Below, one piece after another: positions 1 to 7,746 of a stretch of DNA of 57,280 bases. The first letter of the stretch is position 1, and the number at the start of each line of letters is the position of its first letter. The notes below the pieces were generated by a model that was given only the letters and a program-made list of their open reading frames with translations, was not told the DNA's origin and did not search any database. A program made the position numbers and the translations under genes. The stretch covers positions 1-57,280 of the forward strand of contig NZ_JAVHUL010000020.1 in NCBI RefSeq assembly GCF_031085155.1, read 5' to 3'. The DNA is from Mesonia profundi. GTDB lineage: Bacteria; Bacteroidota; Bacteroidia; Flavobacteriales; Flavobacteriaceae.

Positions 1-232
1 TGATTTCAGGAATGAAATGGATTCTTTTTGGCTTGTTCTGATGCCGTTGCCTACACTTTTTCTCTGCAAGTTTGGGCTTGTATTCACCGCTTCTTCCATC
101 ACGGTTACGACGAAGTTCATTGCTGATTGTTCCTTTATGAAAACCCAAGAGATTACCTATATATTCTAAGGTGTTTCCTGCATTGCGAAGTGCGGCAATT
201 TCATATCTTTGTTCTAGAGTTATTTGGCTCAT
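1..232 (-). CDS. IS30-family transposase, N-terminal part (cut by window edge)
   Basis: Reading the minus strand from an ATG at 230-232 gives an open frame to the window edge (77 codons) beginning MSQITLEQRYEIAALRNAG and containing GNLLGFHKGTISNELRRN. This is the N-terminal helix-turn-helix (HTH_38 type) of IS30-family transposases, which bind the terminal repeats. The DDE catalytic core would lie outside the window, so intactness cannot be judged. Upstream of the start, 331-361 contains a sequence resembling an IS30-type terminal repeat, so the element probably ends there. Recognition rests on the HTH and the typical start; no catalytic residue is visible. Confidence 0.85.
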   Translation of the reverse strand, partial: MSQITLEQRYEIAALRNAGNTLEYIGNLLGFHKGTISNELRRNRDGRSGEYKPKLAEKKCRQRHQNKPKRIHFIPEI

Positions 233-330
233 GTTGCAATTTTTAGTCGGAGAACAATATAGTCAAATATCCATTCAGGGAGAGGAGGGAAACATTCCCT
301 TCTTTCTTCTGAAAAATAACTATATCATCA

Positions 331-362
331 TTCGCTAAAAGTTGCGTTTATGAGTTGAATTC
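331..362. mobile_element. Probable right terminus of the IS30-family element
   Basis: On the minus strand this stretch reads ATTCAACTCATAAACGCAAC followed by TTTTAGCG. It resembles the order of blocks in IS30-type ends (ATTCAA..., then CGCAAC). An 11-base stretch GCAATTTTTAG at 236-246 is repeated inverted with one mismatch at 335-345, between the transposase start and the proposed end. The exact boundary and any target duplication cannot be fixed because the other end is outside the window. Confidence 0.5.
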
Positions 363-491
363 AAGATTTTAATAGAACATGCGACTTTTAATTAGAAGAA
401 AAAGATTTTGTTTTTTGGTTTTGGCAAGCGTTGGATAATTGTGTTTTAAAAATTTAATGCGAGAGCATAACTATTTTAAAAAAGAAACGGC

Positions 492-546
492 TTTTACATA
501 GTTCCAGATATAAGCCTAAAGGCATTATATCTGGAACTATGTAAAA
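492..546. repeat. 55-nt hairpin with perfect 22-bp arms
   Basis: Positions 492-513 and 525-546 are exact reverse complements, and the loop itself can form a GCC/GGC mini-stem around TAAA. No gene lies within 340 bases on the right; the IS30 end is about 130 bases to the left. No T-tract suggests a classical terminator. The flank TATGTAAAATAGAA (538-551) recurs directly at 610-623. It may be a small non-autonomous element or the scar of one; function unknown. The rest of the gene-free stretch 363-891 shows nothing else clear apart from the weak hairpin at 786-824. Confidence 0.8.
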
Positions 547-596
547 TAGAACTGAAAAAGTTCTAGTCGCTGTTTTACTTAATATTGACAATTGTC

Positions 597-628
<32 letters not shown>

Positions 629-785
629 GTAAACCTACTCTCTATATTAGCATCATCCATTAAAATATTTTTTTTATAAGGCTTTAGTTATTCCATTATA
701 CCTTCCCTGTCATAAATACAAAGTAAAATAACTTCTTTACCTATAATTTCGGGTTATAAGAAATTTAACTCAATTCATTTATTTC

Positions 786-824
786 AGAATCTCACCAAAA
801 TGATATCAACCATGATGAGATTCT
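786..824 (-). terminator. Weak inverted repeat, possible terminator
   Basis: AGAATCTCA (786-794) pairs with TGAGATTCT (816-824) around a 21-base loop that contains TGATATCA. It lies about 70 bases downstream of the small charged-protein gene. No good T-run follows on the minus strand, so the terminator role is uncertain. Confidence 0.3.
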
Positions 825-891
825 AAAAATTAATTTATTCTTAAAACCTATTTTCTAAGAAAGTCTTCTTCTGTGTTTTTAAAAGTCACAT

Positions 892-1098
892 CTATTTTTC
901 GTCAGATAAAAGATCATCTAAGGTGTTATCTATTTTCTTCTTTTCAGCTTTCTTCTTCATTTCTTCATCTTTTTCTGCCTTAAGCTTGCCATCACCTTTT
1001 ATTTTAAGTTCGTCTTCTTTATCTGAAGTTGTTTTGCCAAGATTGGAATCTCTTCTATACTCATCTTGAAAATCGGCATGTTTCTTTTTATCACTCAT
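892..1098 (-). CDS. Small Lys/Asp/Glu-rich hypothetical protein
   Basis: A 68-residue protein with no signal peptide or membrane segment. About half of its residues are Lys, Asp or Glu, with a run of KKKAEKKK near the C-terminus, and it looks hydrophilic and probably disordered. I do not recognise a family. It starts 11 bases after the end of the nitroreductase gene on the same strand, so the two are probably co-transcribed. The composition resembles small stress-type proteins of Bacteroidota, but no function can be assigned from sequence. Confidence 0.6.
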   Translation of the reverse strand: MSDKKKHADFQDEYRRDSNLGKTTSDKEDELKIKGDGKLKAEKDEEMKKKAEKKKIDNTLDDLLSDEK

Positions 1099-1109
1099 CG
1101 TTTTATTTT

Positions 1110-1718
1110 TTATTTATTTTGAAAATTTCCGTTAAAAGCAAATTCCTCTTGAGATTTCCGCTCACGGGTTTCTTTTAATTCCTGTTCTTTTAAGTCGGCT
1201 GATAAATCATCTGGATCGCCACCAAAATAACCAAAAGCTACTGCGGTGGTCACGTGATAATCTTCTGTAAATTGGAATTCTCTTTGCGCTTTTTTAAAGT
1301 CTATCCCGGCCATTTGGTGCACCCCCATTTCCATACTGTTAGCTTGATGAACTACATTTCCCATAAACAAACCTAAATCGTGAAGCGCATGAAAATTCTC
1401 TTGCTCTCCTTTGTTCATCGTTTTCTTAAAGGCATTGAGCCATAACATTTGCGAATTTCCTGCCCAACTCTGATTAAATTCATCTAGGCAATTAAATATG
1501 CGGTCGTAAGTTTCAGAGCCTTTTAATCCCCAAATAACTCGCCAAGGTTGTAGGTTAGATGCGCTTGGTGCCCACCTACCCGCTTCTAATAATTTTTTAG
1601 CATCTTGTTCAGAGATTGGTGTATGCGCAAAAACTCTGGGACTCCATCTATTTTTAATGCTCTCTAAGATAGAATGATTTACTGGTGTGTCTTTATTAAG
1701 GTTTGATGTCTTTTCCAT
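1110..1718 (-). CDS. Nitroreductase family protein (FMN-dependent)
   Basis: A 202-residue cytoplasmic flavoprotein of the nitroreductase superfamily, which uses FMN to transfer hydride from NAD(P)H to nitro compounds, quinones or related acceptors. The FMN-binding signatures are visible: RWSPRVF near residue 24, the AGRWAPSASNLQPWR block around residues 46-60, and the C-terminal AVAFGYFGG segment around residue 160. Length is normal for the family. The small charged protein follows 11 bases downstream. The physiological substrate cannot be predicted. Confidence 0.88.
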   Translation of the reverse strand: MEKTSNLNKDTPVNHSILESIKNRWSPRVFAHTPISEQDAKKLLEAGRWAPSASNLQPWRVIWGLKGSETYDRIFNCLDEFNQSWAGNSQMLWLNAFKKTMNKGEQENFHALHDLGLFMGNVVHQANSMEMGVHQMAGIDFKKAQREFQFTEDYHVTTAVAFGYFGGDPDDLSADLKEQELKETRERKSQEEFAFNGNFQNK

Positions 1719-2171
1719 TTTTTATTTTAAAAGTAATGCGATTTAATTGCAACTAAAAATTCTAGAGCAATAAAAACTTTGAGTTTAGTTTTTCAGATAC
1801 ATTTCCTAATGCAAAAATTATTCACGGAATTAGATTTGATGAAGATCACATACTTTTCCGTTGAAATACCTTTACTATGCCTGGTTGAGCCTGCCTCAGT
1901 CAAAGAAAGACGCAGTCAAAACCTAATTTAAGCTGAAGATTAGTTCTCGACTGCGCTCGAACGGACCATAACATACCATAGGAATACCTCTATGTACATA
2001 AGGCAAAAATTCATGATGTGAATTTAACTACTGACCTCTACTATTTTAATTCCATTTGGGAATTTGCGCATGTTGATTAACGGATTTTGAAACTTAAGAT
2101 ATATGGAGCTTAGGAGTTAGAATGAAGAAAACATGATAAAAACTAAGAGCAAATCCGCTTTAGTGAAATAA
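1719..2171. other. Gene-free spacer with a dispersed-repeat fragment
   Basis: About 450 bases without a convincing gene. It contains TTCTCGACTGCGCTCGAA near 1944-1961, a TCGA...TCGA palindromic core of the sort seen in dispersed intergenic repeats of Flavobacteria; a related core lies in the element at 4736-4823. Nothing else stands out. Confidence 0.5.
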
Positions 2172-2735
2172 TTATTCTTTTAATTTTTGAACTTTCCCTT
2201 GGTAACTAATTCCGTCGCGTTGAGAACTGTTTACGCTAACTTGTGCTTTTTTGCTAGGGTAGATTTGGATTTGTATTTGAAAGGCTTCACTAGATTTTTT
2301 TTGAGGAATTTCAAAAGCGATATGATGTATCAGCGTTTTGGGATCTAAATGTTCGCTATAATTTTTTGGAAGGTCATGAAAATTAATACTTCCGTTTTCT
2401 CCTAATCTTCCAGCGGTTTGGCGGGTTCCATAATAAGGTAAATAGCCTTGAATACTATCTTGGTGAATCTTGATAAAACTTTTACTGCTGGAGAGATTAA
2501 TCACATTAGAGGTGTTTCCGGGAGCTAAAAGTCCGTTATTGGCTAATTGCTGTAAAGCGGAGCTACTTCTAGGGTATGCTGTGTTTAGATCTATATGTAC
2601 TTCTTGGTGGTCTAACCAGCGGCTAATCTCTTTTGCATTGCTCTCTTTTTGAGCGCTAGAAAGAGACGAACAACTCCATAGCCCTATACTTATAAGGCTC
2701 ACACATAAAATTTTATAGGCGAAATGCTTTCTCAC
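2172..2735 (-). CDS. DUF4251 family lipoprotein
   Basis: A 187-residue secreted protein. The N-terminus MRKHFAYKILCVSLISIGLW followed by SCSS is a lipoprotein signal with the acylated Cys about residue 22. The body carries the DUF4251 pattern: AYPRSSSALQQLANNGLL, then a YLPYYGTRQ motif, then NSSQRDGISYQGKV at the C-terminus. The function of DUF4251 is unknown; members are envelope proteins of Bacteroidota. Its ATG overlaps the stop codon of the upstream secreted-protein gene by four bases (2732-2735), so the two are translationally coupled and may act together. Confidence 0.8.
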   Translation of the reverse strand: MRKHFAYKILCVSLISIGLWSCSSLSSAQKESNAKEISRWLDHQEVHIDLNTAYPRSSSALQQLANNGLLAPGNTSNVINLSSSKSFIKIHQDSIQGYLPYYGTRQTAGRLGENGSINFHDLPKNYSEHLDPKTLIHHIAFEIPQKKSSEAFQIQIQIYPSKKAQVSVNSSQRDGISYQGKVQKLKE

Positions 2736-3397
2736 TCTTCTTCTTTTTCTTTCACGATAATCATAGAAGCTTTGAATCCTGTGGCCAGATTCCAGATATT
2801 TTTAGCGATTAAGCCTCCCATATCGTCATACACCTTAAATTCGGCAGTATTGGGACCAGACATCCCCTGGTTAAGCGCTAGGACTTCTATTTTATTAAAG
2901 CCTTCTTTCAAATTAATATATACATTGGTATAACTACCTTGCAGCGATATTTTTGATATTTGTACTTTTCCGTTTACAATAATCTGTACCATATCGCCAT
3001 CTACCGCCATATGGTCTCTGCAGAGAATCTTTACAAATTTTCCATTGCTTTTAAAGTCGCCGAAGTATTGATTCTTTTTAAATTCTTCGGGGGTCTTATC
3101 CCCTTCCTTCTTCGCTAAGTATTTGGGATCAAACTTTTTAGTAGGATCTAGAAATTCGTCATGATCGGTAATGTCTAGACTTTTTTTCTTAGGTTCTAAT
3201 AATCGTTCTTTCTTATTCCCAGCATAAAAAGAATTATTCGGCTTGCTAAGTCCGGGGGTAGATCTTGTAAACCCACCACTATTCATCGTGTTTCCGCCAA
3301 GACGACCTCCGGTAGTTGTGGTGGTAGGATTATCTAATTGGGCGTGAGAAATTCCGCAAACGGCAAAAATTCCGAAAAGACTTGCTATATATTTCAT
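2732..3397 (-). CDS. Secreted hypothetical protein, coupled to DUF4251 lipoprotein
   Basis: A 221-residue protein with a cleavable signal peptide (MKYIASLFGIFAVCGISHAQ). A low-complexity Gly/Thr/Asn/Ser-rich region (residues 25-60) follows, then a Lys-rich linker, and then a C-terminal beta-rich domain starting near KFVKILCRDHMAVDGDMVQI. I know similar C-terminal domains in uncharacterised secreted proteins of Flavobacteria but cannot give a function. It is first in a two-gene unit with the DUF4251 lipoprotein, overlapping by four bases. Confidence 0.7.
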   Translation of the reverse strand: MKYIASLFGIFAVCGISHAQLDNPTTTTTGGRLGGNTMNSGGFTRSTPGLSKPNNSFYAGNKKERLLEPKKKSLDITDHDEFLDPTKKFDPKYLAKKEGDKTPEEFKKNQYFGDFKSNGKFVKILCRDHMAVDGDMVQIIVNGKVQISKISLQGSYTNVYINLKEGFNKIEVLALNQGMSGPNTAEFKVYDDMGGLIAKNIWNLATGFKASMIIVKEKEEE

Positions 3398-3553
3398 ACT
3401 TTTTTTCTTCTTTTATATTTAGTCGTATCCGACTAGGATGTTAGACCGCTCCGCTTTTAGAACATAGAAATTAGATTTAATTCCAACTGTCTAAAATAAA
3501 AGTTTATACTTTTTTTAAATCTTATTTTCAATTTTAAATTCGTTTACTTTACT

Positions 3554-3690
3554 CACCTTGAGCCTTTCAACTAACCCTCAAAACAAGCTTAATTTAAAAT
3601 CTTAAACAAAAGCTTCTCAACTTTCTGACCGTTCCATTCAAGCGAGACTTTCAGAATGAATTCTTTCGGGCAGACAGCGTCGTAACATCT
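3554..3690. repeat. Decayed copy of the 4736-4823 dispersed repeat
   Basis: Three blocks occur in the same order and orientation as on the minus strand of the intact element at 4736-4823: CACCTTGAGC (3554-3563), AAACAAAAGCTTCTCAACT (3604-3622) and GAATGAATTCTTTCGGGC (3654-3671). Spacing between the first two is about 26 bases longer than in the intact copy. This fills most of the gene-free region 3398-3847; the rest shows nothing recognisable. Confidence 0.55.
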
Positions 3691-3847
3691 TCGTTCAATA
3701 CAAAGGTATTCTAAGTTATTGTGATACAACAATCAAACCAAAATATTAAGATTTTGTAAACTATTTTTAACAAAACAATAATAATTCAAATGAAACAAAA
3801 CCAAAAGCAAGGGGTTAGTATTGTCATAACCAAAACTAAATAAAACT

Positions 3848-4672
3848 ATGAAAAAGGTAGTATTGTTAAGTGTAATTTCTGCGACCCTATTTACTTCTTG
3901 TGTGTCTAAGAAAAAATACACCGAATTGCAAACGGAGTTGGATGGTACCAAAAGCGTGCTGATGAAAACTCGTGTTGACAAAGAAGATTGTGAAGAGAAA
4001 TACGCTAAAATTGAAGAACGCGTATCTAATTATTATGCGAAAATTAATAAGCTTCAGGACGAAAACGATGACAAGCTAGAGATGGTAGACAATATTGCTG
4101 CGATGTCTAATAAGAATAAAGAATCTATGCGTAGAACCCTTAAGAATGTGGATCCTGCTCTAGTTTCAAAAGCTAAAACCTTAGGAGATTCTATAGATTT
4201 AGCCGTATCTCATAACTTAACAAAGTCACTTTCTGGTGATGATGAAGGGATTGAAATTGATGTGAATCAAACCGTGGTACAAATTACCGTATCTGATAAA
4301 TTATTGTTTAAAAGTGGTAGCTATTGGGTAAGTCCGAGAGCGCACAAATTATTAGGTAGAATTGCCGAAGTAGTAAACTCTGAGTCTGCTATGGAAATCA
4401 TGGTAGAAGGACACACCGATAATCAAACCATTAAAGAAGAGTCTTATTTAGAAGACAACTGGGATTTAAGTGTGCGTAGGGCAACATCGATTGTTCGTTT
4501 ATTACAAGATAAATATAATGTAGATGGGAAACAGTTAATCGCTGCCGGAAGAAGTAGTTTTTCTCCCTTAGCCGAAAATGATTCTGCCGATGGTCGTGAA
4601 AGCAACCGTAGAACAAGAATTATTATCTTACCTAACTTAGATAAATTCTTAGCGATGCTAGAAGAGTCTTAG
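3848..4672 (+). CDS. OmpA-family peptidoglycan-binding lipoprotein
   Basis: A 274-residue outer-membrane lipoprotein. MKKVVLLSVISATLFTSC gives a lipobox with the acylated Cys at residue 18. A predicted coiled coil occupies about residues 25-95. The C-terminal OmpA-like domain (about 130-265) has the peptidoglycan-binding pattern MVEGHTDNQ, then LSVRRATSIV and an SNRRTRIII end. Such proteins tether the outer membrane to the cell wall. Coiled coil plus OmpA is a common Bacteroidota layout. It is monocistronic: repeat DNA lies upstream and a repeat plus a terminator lie downstream. Confidence 0.9.
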   Translation: MKKVVLLSVISATLFTSCVSKKKYTELQTELDGTKSVLMKTRVDKEDCEEKYAKIEERVSNYYAKINKLQDENDDKLEMVDNIAAMSNKNKESMRRTLKNVDPALVSKAKTLGDSIDLAVSHNLTKSLSGDDEGIEIDVNQTVVQITVSDKLLFKSGSYWVSPRAHKLLGRIAEVVNSESAMEIMVEGHTDNQTIKEESYLEDNWDLSVRRATSIVRLLQDKYNVDGKQLIAAGRSSFSPLAENDSADGRESNRRTRIIILPNLDKFLAMLEES

Positions 4673-4735
4673 AACTAGATTAAACATTATTGCATTTCCG
4701 TTTAGTATCCAGTCTAATCAAATAATAGTTTTAAT

Positions 4736-4823
4736 GTCACAACGAGCACCAGCCCGAAAGGAATTCATTTTGGAGGGGAGTCGAGATGCTTTTGTTTAGC
4801 CTTTCGACTCCGCTCAAGGTGAC
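4736..4823. repeat. Dispersed imperfect-palindromic intergenic repeat
   Basis: An 88-bp element bounded by GTCAC and GTGAC. Outer arms GTCACAACGAGC and GCTCAAGGTGAC pair imperfectly, and inner arms GGAGTCGA and TCGACTCC pair perfectly. It sits between the OmpA gene and its terminator. It belongs to the REP-like GTCAC...TCGACTCCGCTCA elements that I associate with intergenic regions of Flavobacteria; a decayed copy is present at 3554-3690. Confidence 0.7.
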
Positions 4824-4874
4824 AAAAACTAGTTTTGGGAATGAAAGCGGATATACAAAAACATTTAAATTATA

Positions 4875-4905
4875 AAAGGAGCTGAATGATCAGCTCCTTT
4901 TTTTT
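4875..4905 (+). terminator. Rho-independent terminator after the OmpA gene
   Basis: AAAGGAGCTGA (4875-4885) pairs perfectly with TCAGCTCCTTT (4890-4900) around loop ATGA, followed by a T-tract. It may also serve the small minus-strand gene that ends at 4928. Confidence 0.85.
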
Positions 4906-4927
4906 ATGCATATTTTTTAGTTTAAAA

Positions 4928-5056
4928 CTATTCAAAGTAAAGTCCAGATAAGATCACTCCTATAATTAAACCAGCTCCAGTTTTGGTTTTGGCATTGTCT
5001 TTAAGAATATACTCCTCGTTATTTTGATTTTTTTTAGGATCGTGAACCATGTGCAT
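4928..5056 (-). CDS. Small membrane peptide, 42 residues
   Basis: An ATG at 5054-5056 opens a 42-codon frame ending at TAG (4928-4930). The product starts MHMVHDPKKNQNNEEYILKD and ends with a short glycine-containing hydrophobic stretch, GAGLIIGVILSGLYF. A second Met at residue 3 is an alternative start. Upstream on the same strand a TTTG (5105-5108) and a near-consensus -7 box (5076-5083, TGTATTTG) are 21 bases apart, and a terminator follows. These support expression. No family is recognised, and the call rests on composition and context only. Confidence 0.45.
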   Translation of the reverse strand: MHMVHDPKKNQNNEEYILKDNAKTKTGAGLIIGVILSGLYFE

Positions 5057-5075
5057 AAGTGATTTGATGGATTGG

Positions 5076-5108
5076 CAAATACAATATAGTTAAAGATAAT
5101 TTAACAAA
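5076..5108 (-). promoter_or_regulatory. Putative promoter of the 42-residue peptide gene
   Basis: The minus strand reads TTTG (5108-5105), 21 bases, then TGTATTTG (5083-5076), one mismatch from TAnnTTTG. The start codon lies about 20 bases further on. Confidence 0.4.
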
Positions 5109-5163
5109 TTTCTTAAATTTTGTTAAGATTTATCTAAACAAGTGGGATTATTGGTCTAATCTC

Positions 5164-5193
5164 TTGGGATTCAATAGAATTCTCATAGCTTTG
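5164..5193 (+). promoter_or_regulatory. Bacteroidota-type promoter of the FKBP gene
   Basis: TTG (5164-5166) is 19 bases from TAGCTTTG (5186-5193), matching the TTG / TAnnTTTG pattern. The predicted leader is about 65 bases and contains no obvious structure. Confidence 0.65.
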
Positions 5194-5263
5194 CAAGCTC
5201 TAAGATGAAGGTGAATTTAAAAACTTCATTTTCAATAATCTATAAATTAGAAAAAATAATTTT

Positions 5264-5692
5264 ATGAGTCAAGTTAAAAAGAATGACACGGTAAAAGTAC
5301 ATTACACAGGAAAATTAGAAGACGGTCAGGTATTTGATAGTTCTTTAGAAAGAGAGCCTATCGAATTTACGTTAGGACAAGGTCAGATTATTCCTGGATT
5401 TGAAGATGGACTTATCGATATGAAAGTGAGCGATAAGAAAACGGTTCAAATTCCACATACAGAAGCTTACGGAGAAGTTCAAAAAGAACTTTTTCAAGAA
5501 GTACCTAAAAGCCAATTGCCTCAAGAAATTGAGCCACAAGTTGGAATGGGCTTAGTTTCTAAAAACCCTGATGGAACTGAAAGACAATTAAGAGTTGCAG
5601 AAGTAAAAGAAGAATCAATTATTATTGATGCTAACCATCCATTGGCTGGTAAAGACCTTACTTTTGAATTAGAAGTGATGGAGATTAAGTAA
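5264..5692 (+). CDS. FKBP-type peptidyl-prolyl isomerase, SlyD-like
   Basis: A 142-residue cytoplasmic protein-folding enzyme. The N-terminus NDTVKVHYTGKLEDGQVFDS and the segment FTLGQGQIIPGFEDGLIDM are the FKBP active-site strands. An insert-in-flap region (about residues 68-120) replaces the short FKBP flap, as in SlyD, which combines isomerase and chaperone activity. The His-rich metal-binding tail of E. coli SlyD is absent. It has its own promoter and is followed by a terminator, so it is monocistronic. Confidence 0.92.
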   Translation: MSQVKKNDTVKVHYTGKLEDGQVFDSSLEREPIEFTLGQGQIIPGFEDGLIDMKVSDKKTVQIPHTEAYGEVQKELFQEVPKSQLPQEIEPQVGMGLVSKNPDGTERQLRVAEVKEESIIIDANHPLAGKDLTFELEVMEIK

Positions 5693-5714
5693 TTTCCTTT
5701 GCAGTAATACGACT

Positions 5715-5753
5715 AAAACGCAGGTTATTGATATAATAGCCTGCGTTTTTTAT
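5715..5753 (+). terminator. Terminator after the FKBP gene
   Basis: AAAACGCAGG (5715-5724) pairs with CCTGCGTTTT (5740-5749), followed by more T residues. Confidence 0.8.
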
Positions 5754-5848
5754 GATTTATAGAAGGTTATATTCTAATTCACTTGTTTTATCGACTTAAT
5801 TGTCGTATAATAAAACTTATTACAAATCACAAACATAAGTAGAGATAT

Positions 5849-6715
5849 ATGAGGCAACTTAAAATTACCAAACAGGTCACTAACAGAGAGTCAAAATCGT
5901 TAGATAAGTATTTACAAGACATTAGTAAAGTAGATCTAATTACTGCTGAAGAAGAAGTAGAATTAGCCCAACGAATAAGAGAAGGTGACCAAGTCGCATT
6001 AGAAAAATTGGTGAATGCTAACTTGAGGTTTGTTGTTTCGGTAGCAAAACAATATCAAAATCAAGGTTTAAAACTTCCCGATTTAATTAATGAAGGAAAT
6101 GTTGGTTTAGTGAAAGCGGCCAAACGTTTTGATGAAACTCGTGGTTTTAAATTTATTTCTTATGCGGTGTGGTGGATTAGACAATCTATCTTACAAGCAT
6201 TAGCTGAACAATCTCGTGTGGTTCGTTTACCACTCAATAAGATTGGGGTGATTAACAAAATCAATAAAACCTTTTCTCACTTAGAGCAAGGTTTACAACG
6301 TCCCCCTTCTGCAGAAGAGATTGCGAAAGAATTAGATATGCCTGTGGGCCAAGTGAAAACAGCCTTAAAAAACTCTGGAAGACATTTGTCTATGGATGCT
6401 CCTTTTAAGGAAGGTGAAAATGATTCTAACTTATACGATGTTTTAAGTTCGGGCGAGTCCCCTACTCCAGATGATAATTTAATGAGAGATTCATTAAGCA
6501 TCGAGATCAATAGGGCGTTAGATACGCTTTCTACTAGAGAAGCAGATGTAATTCGTCTTAATTACGGGATAGGAAACCAACCCGCCATGACCTTACAAGA
6601 AATTGGTGATACGTTCGATTTAAGTAGAGAACGCGTGAGACAAATTAGAGAAAAAGGAATTAGAAGACTGAAACACCAATCTAAAAATAAAATTCTGAAA
6701 AAATATTTAGGTTAA
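5849..6715 (+). CDS. rpoD: Primary RNA polymerase sigma factor (sigma-70)
   Basis: A 288-residue principal sigma factor that directs RNA polymerase to housekeeping promoters. Region 1.2 is at [16 protein letters not shown], region 2 at [12 protein letters not shown] through [16 protein letters not shown], region 3 around residues 130-190, and region 4 with the DNA-binding helix [19 protein letters not shown] near the C-terminus. Region 1.1 is absent, as is usual for the short primary sigma of Bacteroidota. This fits the TTG / TAnnTTTG promoter boxes seen across the window. It is monocistronic with a strong terminator. No clear promoter of that type is visible upstream. Confidence 0.96.
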   Translation: MRQLKITKQVTNRESKSLDKYLQDISKVDLITAEEEVELAQRIREGDQVALEKLVNANLRFVVSVAKQYQNQGLKLPDLINEGNVGLVKAAKRFDETRGFKFISYAVWWIRQSILQALAEQSRVVRLPLNKIGVINKINKTFSHLEQGLQRPPSAEEIAKELDMPVGQVKTALKNSGRHLSMDAPFKEGENDSNLYDVLSSGESPTPDDNLMRDSLSIEINRALDTLSTREADVIRLNYGIGNQPAMTLQEIGDTFDLSRERVRQIREKGIRRLKHQSKNKILKKYLG

Positions 6716-6734
6716 GATAACCTACTTATTGTGG

Positions 6735-6772
6735 AAAAAGGCTGCTTAGAATTATCTAGCAGCCTTTTTTTT
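6735..6772 (+). terminator. Terminator after rpoD
   Basis: AAAAAGGCTGCT (6735-6746) pairs with AGCAGCCTTTTT (6758-6769), followed by T residues. It may also serve the convergent aldo/keto reductase gene. Confidence 0.88.
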
Positions 6773-6791
6773 ATGCTTGTATGAAAATAAA

Positions 6792-7742
6792 CTAGAGCTT
6801 ACTTAGCTCGTCCAATTGGTTCATTTCTTTAGCGCTCAGCTCCATTTCTATGGCTTCGGTGAAACTTTCTAAATGCTTAGATTTTGTCGCACTGGCAATA
6901 GGCGCCGTGACGATATCTTTTTGCATCAACCAACGCAAGGCTACGGCCGCATTATCTACTTGGTGGTTTTCTGAGATTTCATCTAAAGCATTTAATACTT
7001 GCAATCCCGTTCTATTGAGGTATTTTTCTACAAAATCCTTTCTAGAAGAGTCTTGCATATCTTTCTCGCTTCGGTATTTTCCAGTTAAGAATCCGCTGGC
7101 AAGAGAAAAATACGGCGTCACTCCCAATTGATGTTTTTTACAAATGGGCCTTATTTTTTCTTCAAAATGCTTTCTAGACATCAAATTATACTCGGGTTGA
7201 AAAACTTGATACTTGGGTAAATCACTTTCCGCGGAAGCGTTTAAAGAATCTTTTAAACGTTTGGGGGATAAATTGGACGCGCCCACAACTCTCACCTTTC
7301 CTTGTTGGATAAGCTGTTGATAAGCCTCCAGAGTTTCATTTACCGGAGTTTTGTCGTCGTCCCAATGCGTAAAATACAAATCGATATAATCGGTGTGGAG
7401 TCTTTTTAAGGAGTCCTCTACCCTATCTAAAATGTATTTTTTAGAAATGTTTCTAGATCCTTTTCCCATATCGGCTCCTACTTTGGTCGCCAGGGTAATG
7501 TGATGTCTCGTTTTTCTTTCTTTCAACCACTTTCCTATGATCCGCTCAGATTCTCCGCCTTCATTCCCGTCCACCCATCTTGAGTAAACATCGGCGGTAT
7601 CAATCATCGTAATGCCGCGATCCAGCATTTCATCTAAGATTTGAAAGGATTCTCTTTCGTTGAGCGTCCATCCAAAAACGTTTCCCCCAAAAATAATGGG
7701 GGACGCCTTTAGCTTGGAAGTTCCTAATTGTAAAGATTTCAT
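6792..7742 (-). CDS. Aldo/keto reductase
   Basis: A 316-residue NADPH-dependent oxidoreductase with a TIM-barrel fold. The catalytic tetrad is visible as Asp and Tyr in MIDTADVYSRW, Lys in LATKVGAD and His in YIDLYFTHWDDD. The C-terminal cofactor-binding segment TAPIASATKSKHLESF is typical. Length is normal. The gene starts four bases after the stop of the SDR gene, so the two form an operon. The substrate is unknown; the sequence suggests the YajO/Tas branch. It contains one of the TTCCGCGGAA palindromes at 7227-7236. Confidence 0.93.
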   Translation of the reverse strand: MKSLQLGTSKLKASPIIFGGNVFGWTLNERESFQILDEMLDRGITMIDTADVYSRWVDGNEGGESERIIGKWLKERKTRHHITLATKVGADMGKGSRNISKKYILDRVEDSLKRLHTDYIDLYFTHWDDDKTPVNETLEAYQQLIQQGKVRVVGASNLSPKRLKDSLNASAESDLPKYQVFQPEYNLMSRKHFEEKIRPICKKHQLGVTPYFSLASGFLTGKYRSEKDMQDSSRKDFVEKYLNRTGLQVLNALDEISENHQVDNAAVALRWLMQKDIVTAPIASATKSKHLESFTEAIEMELSAKEMNQLDELSKL

Positions 7743-7746
7743 AAAC

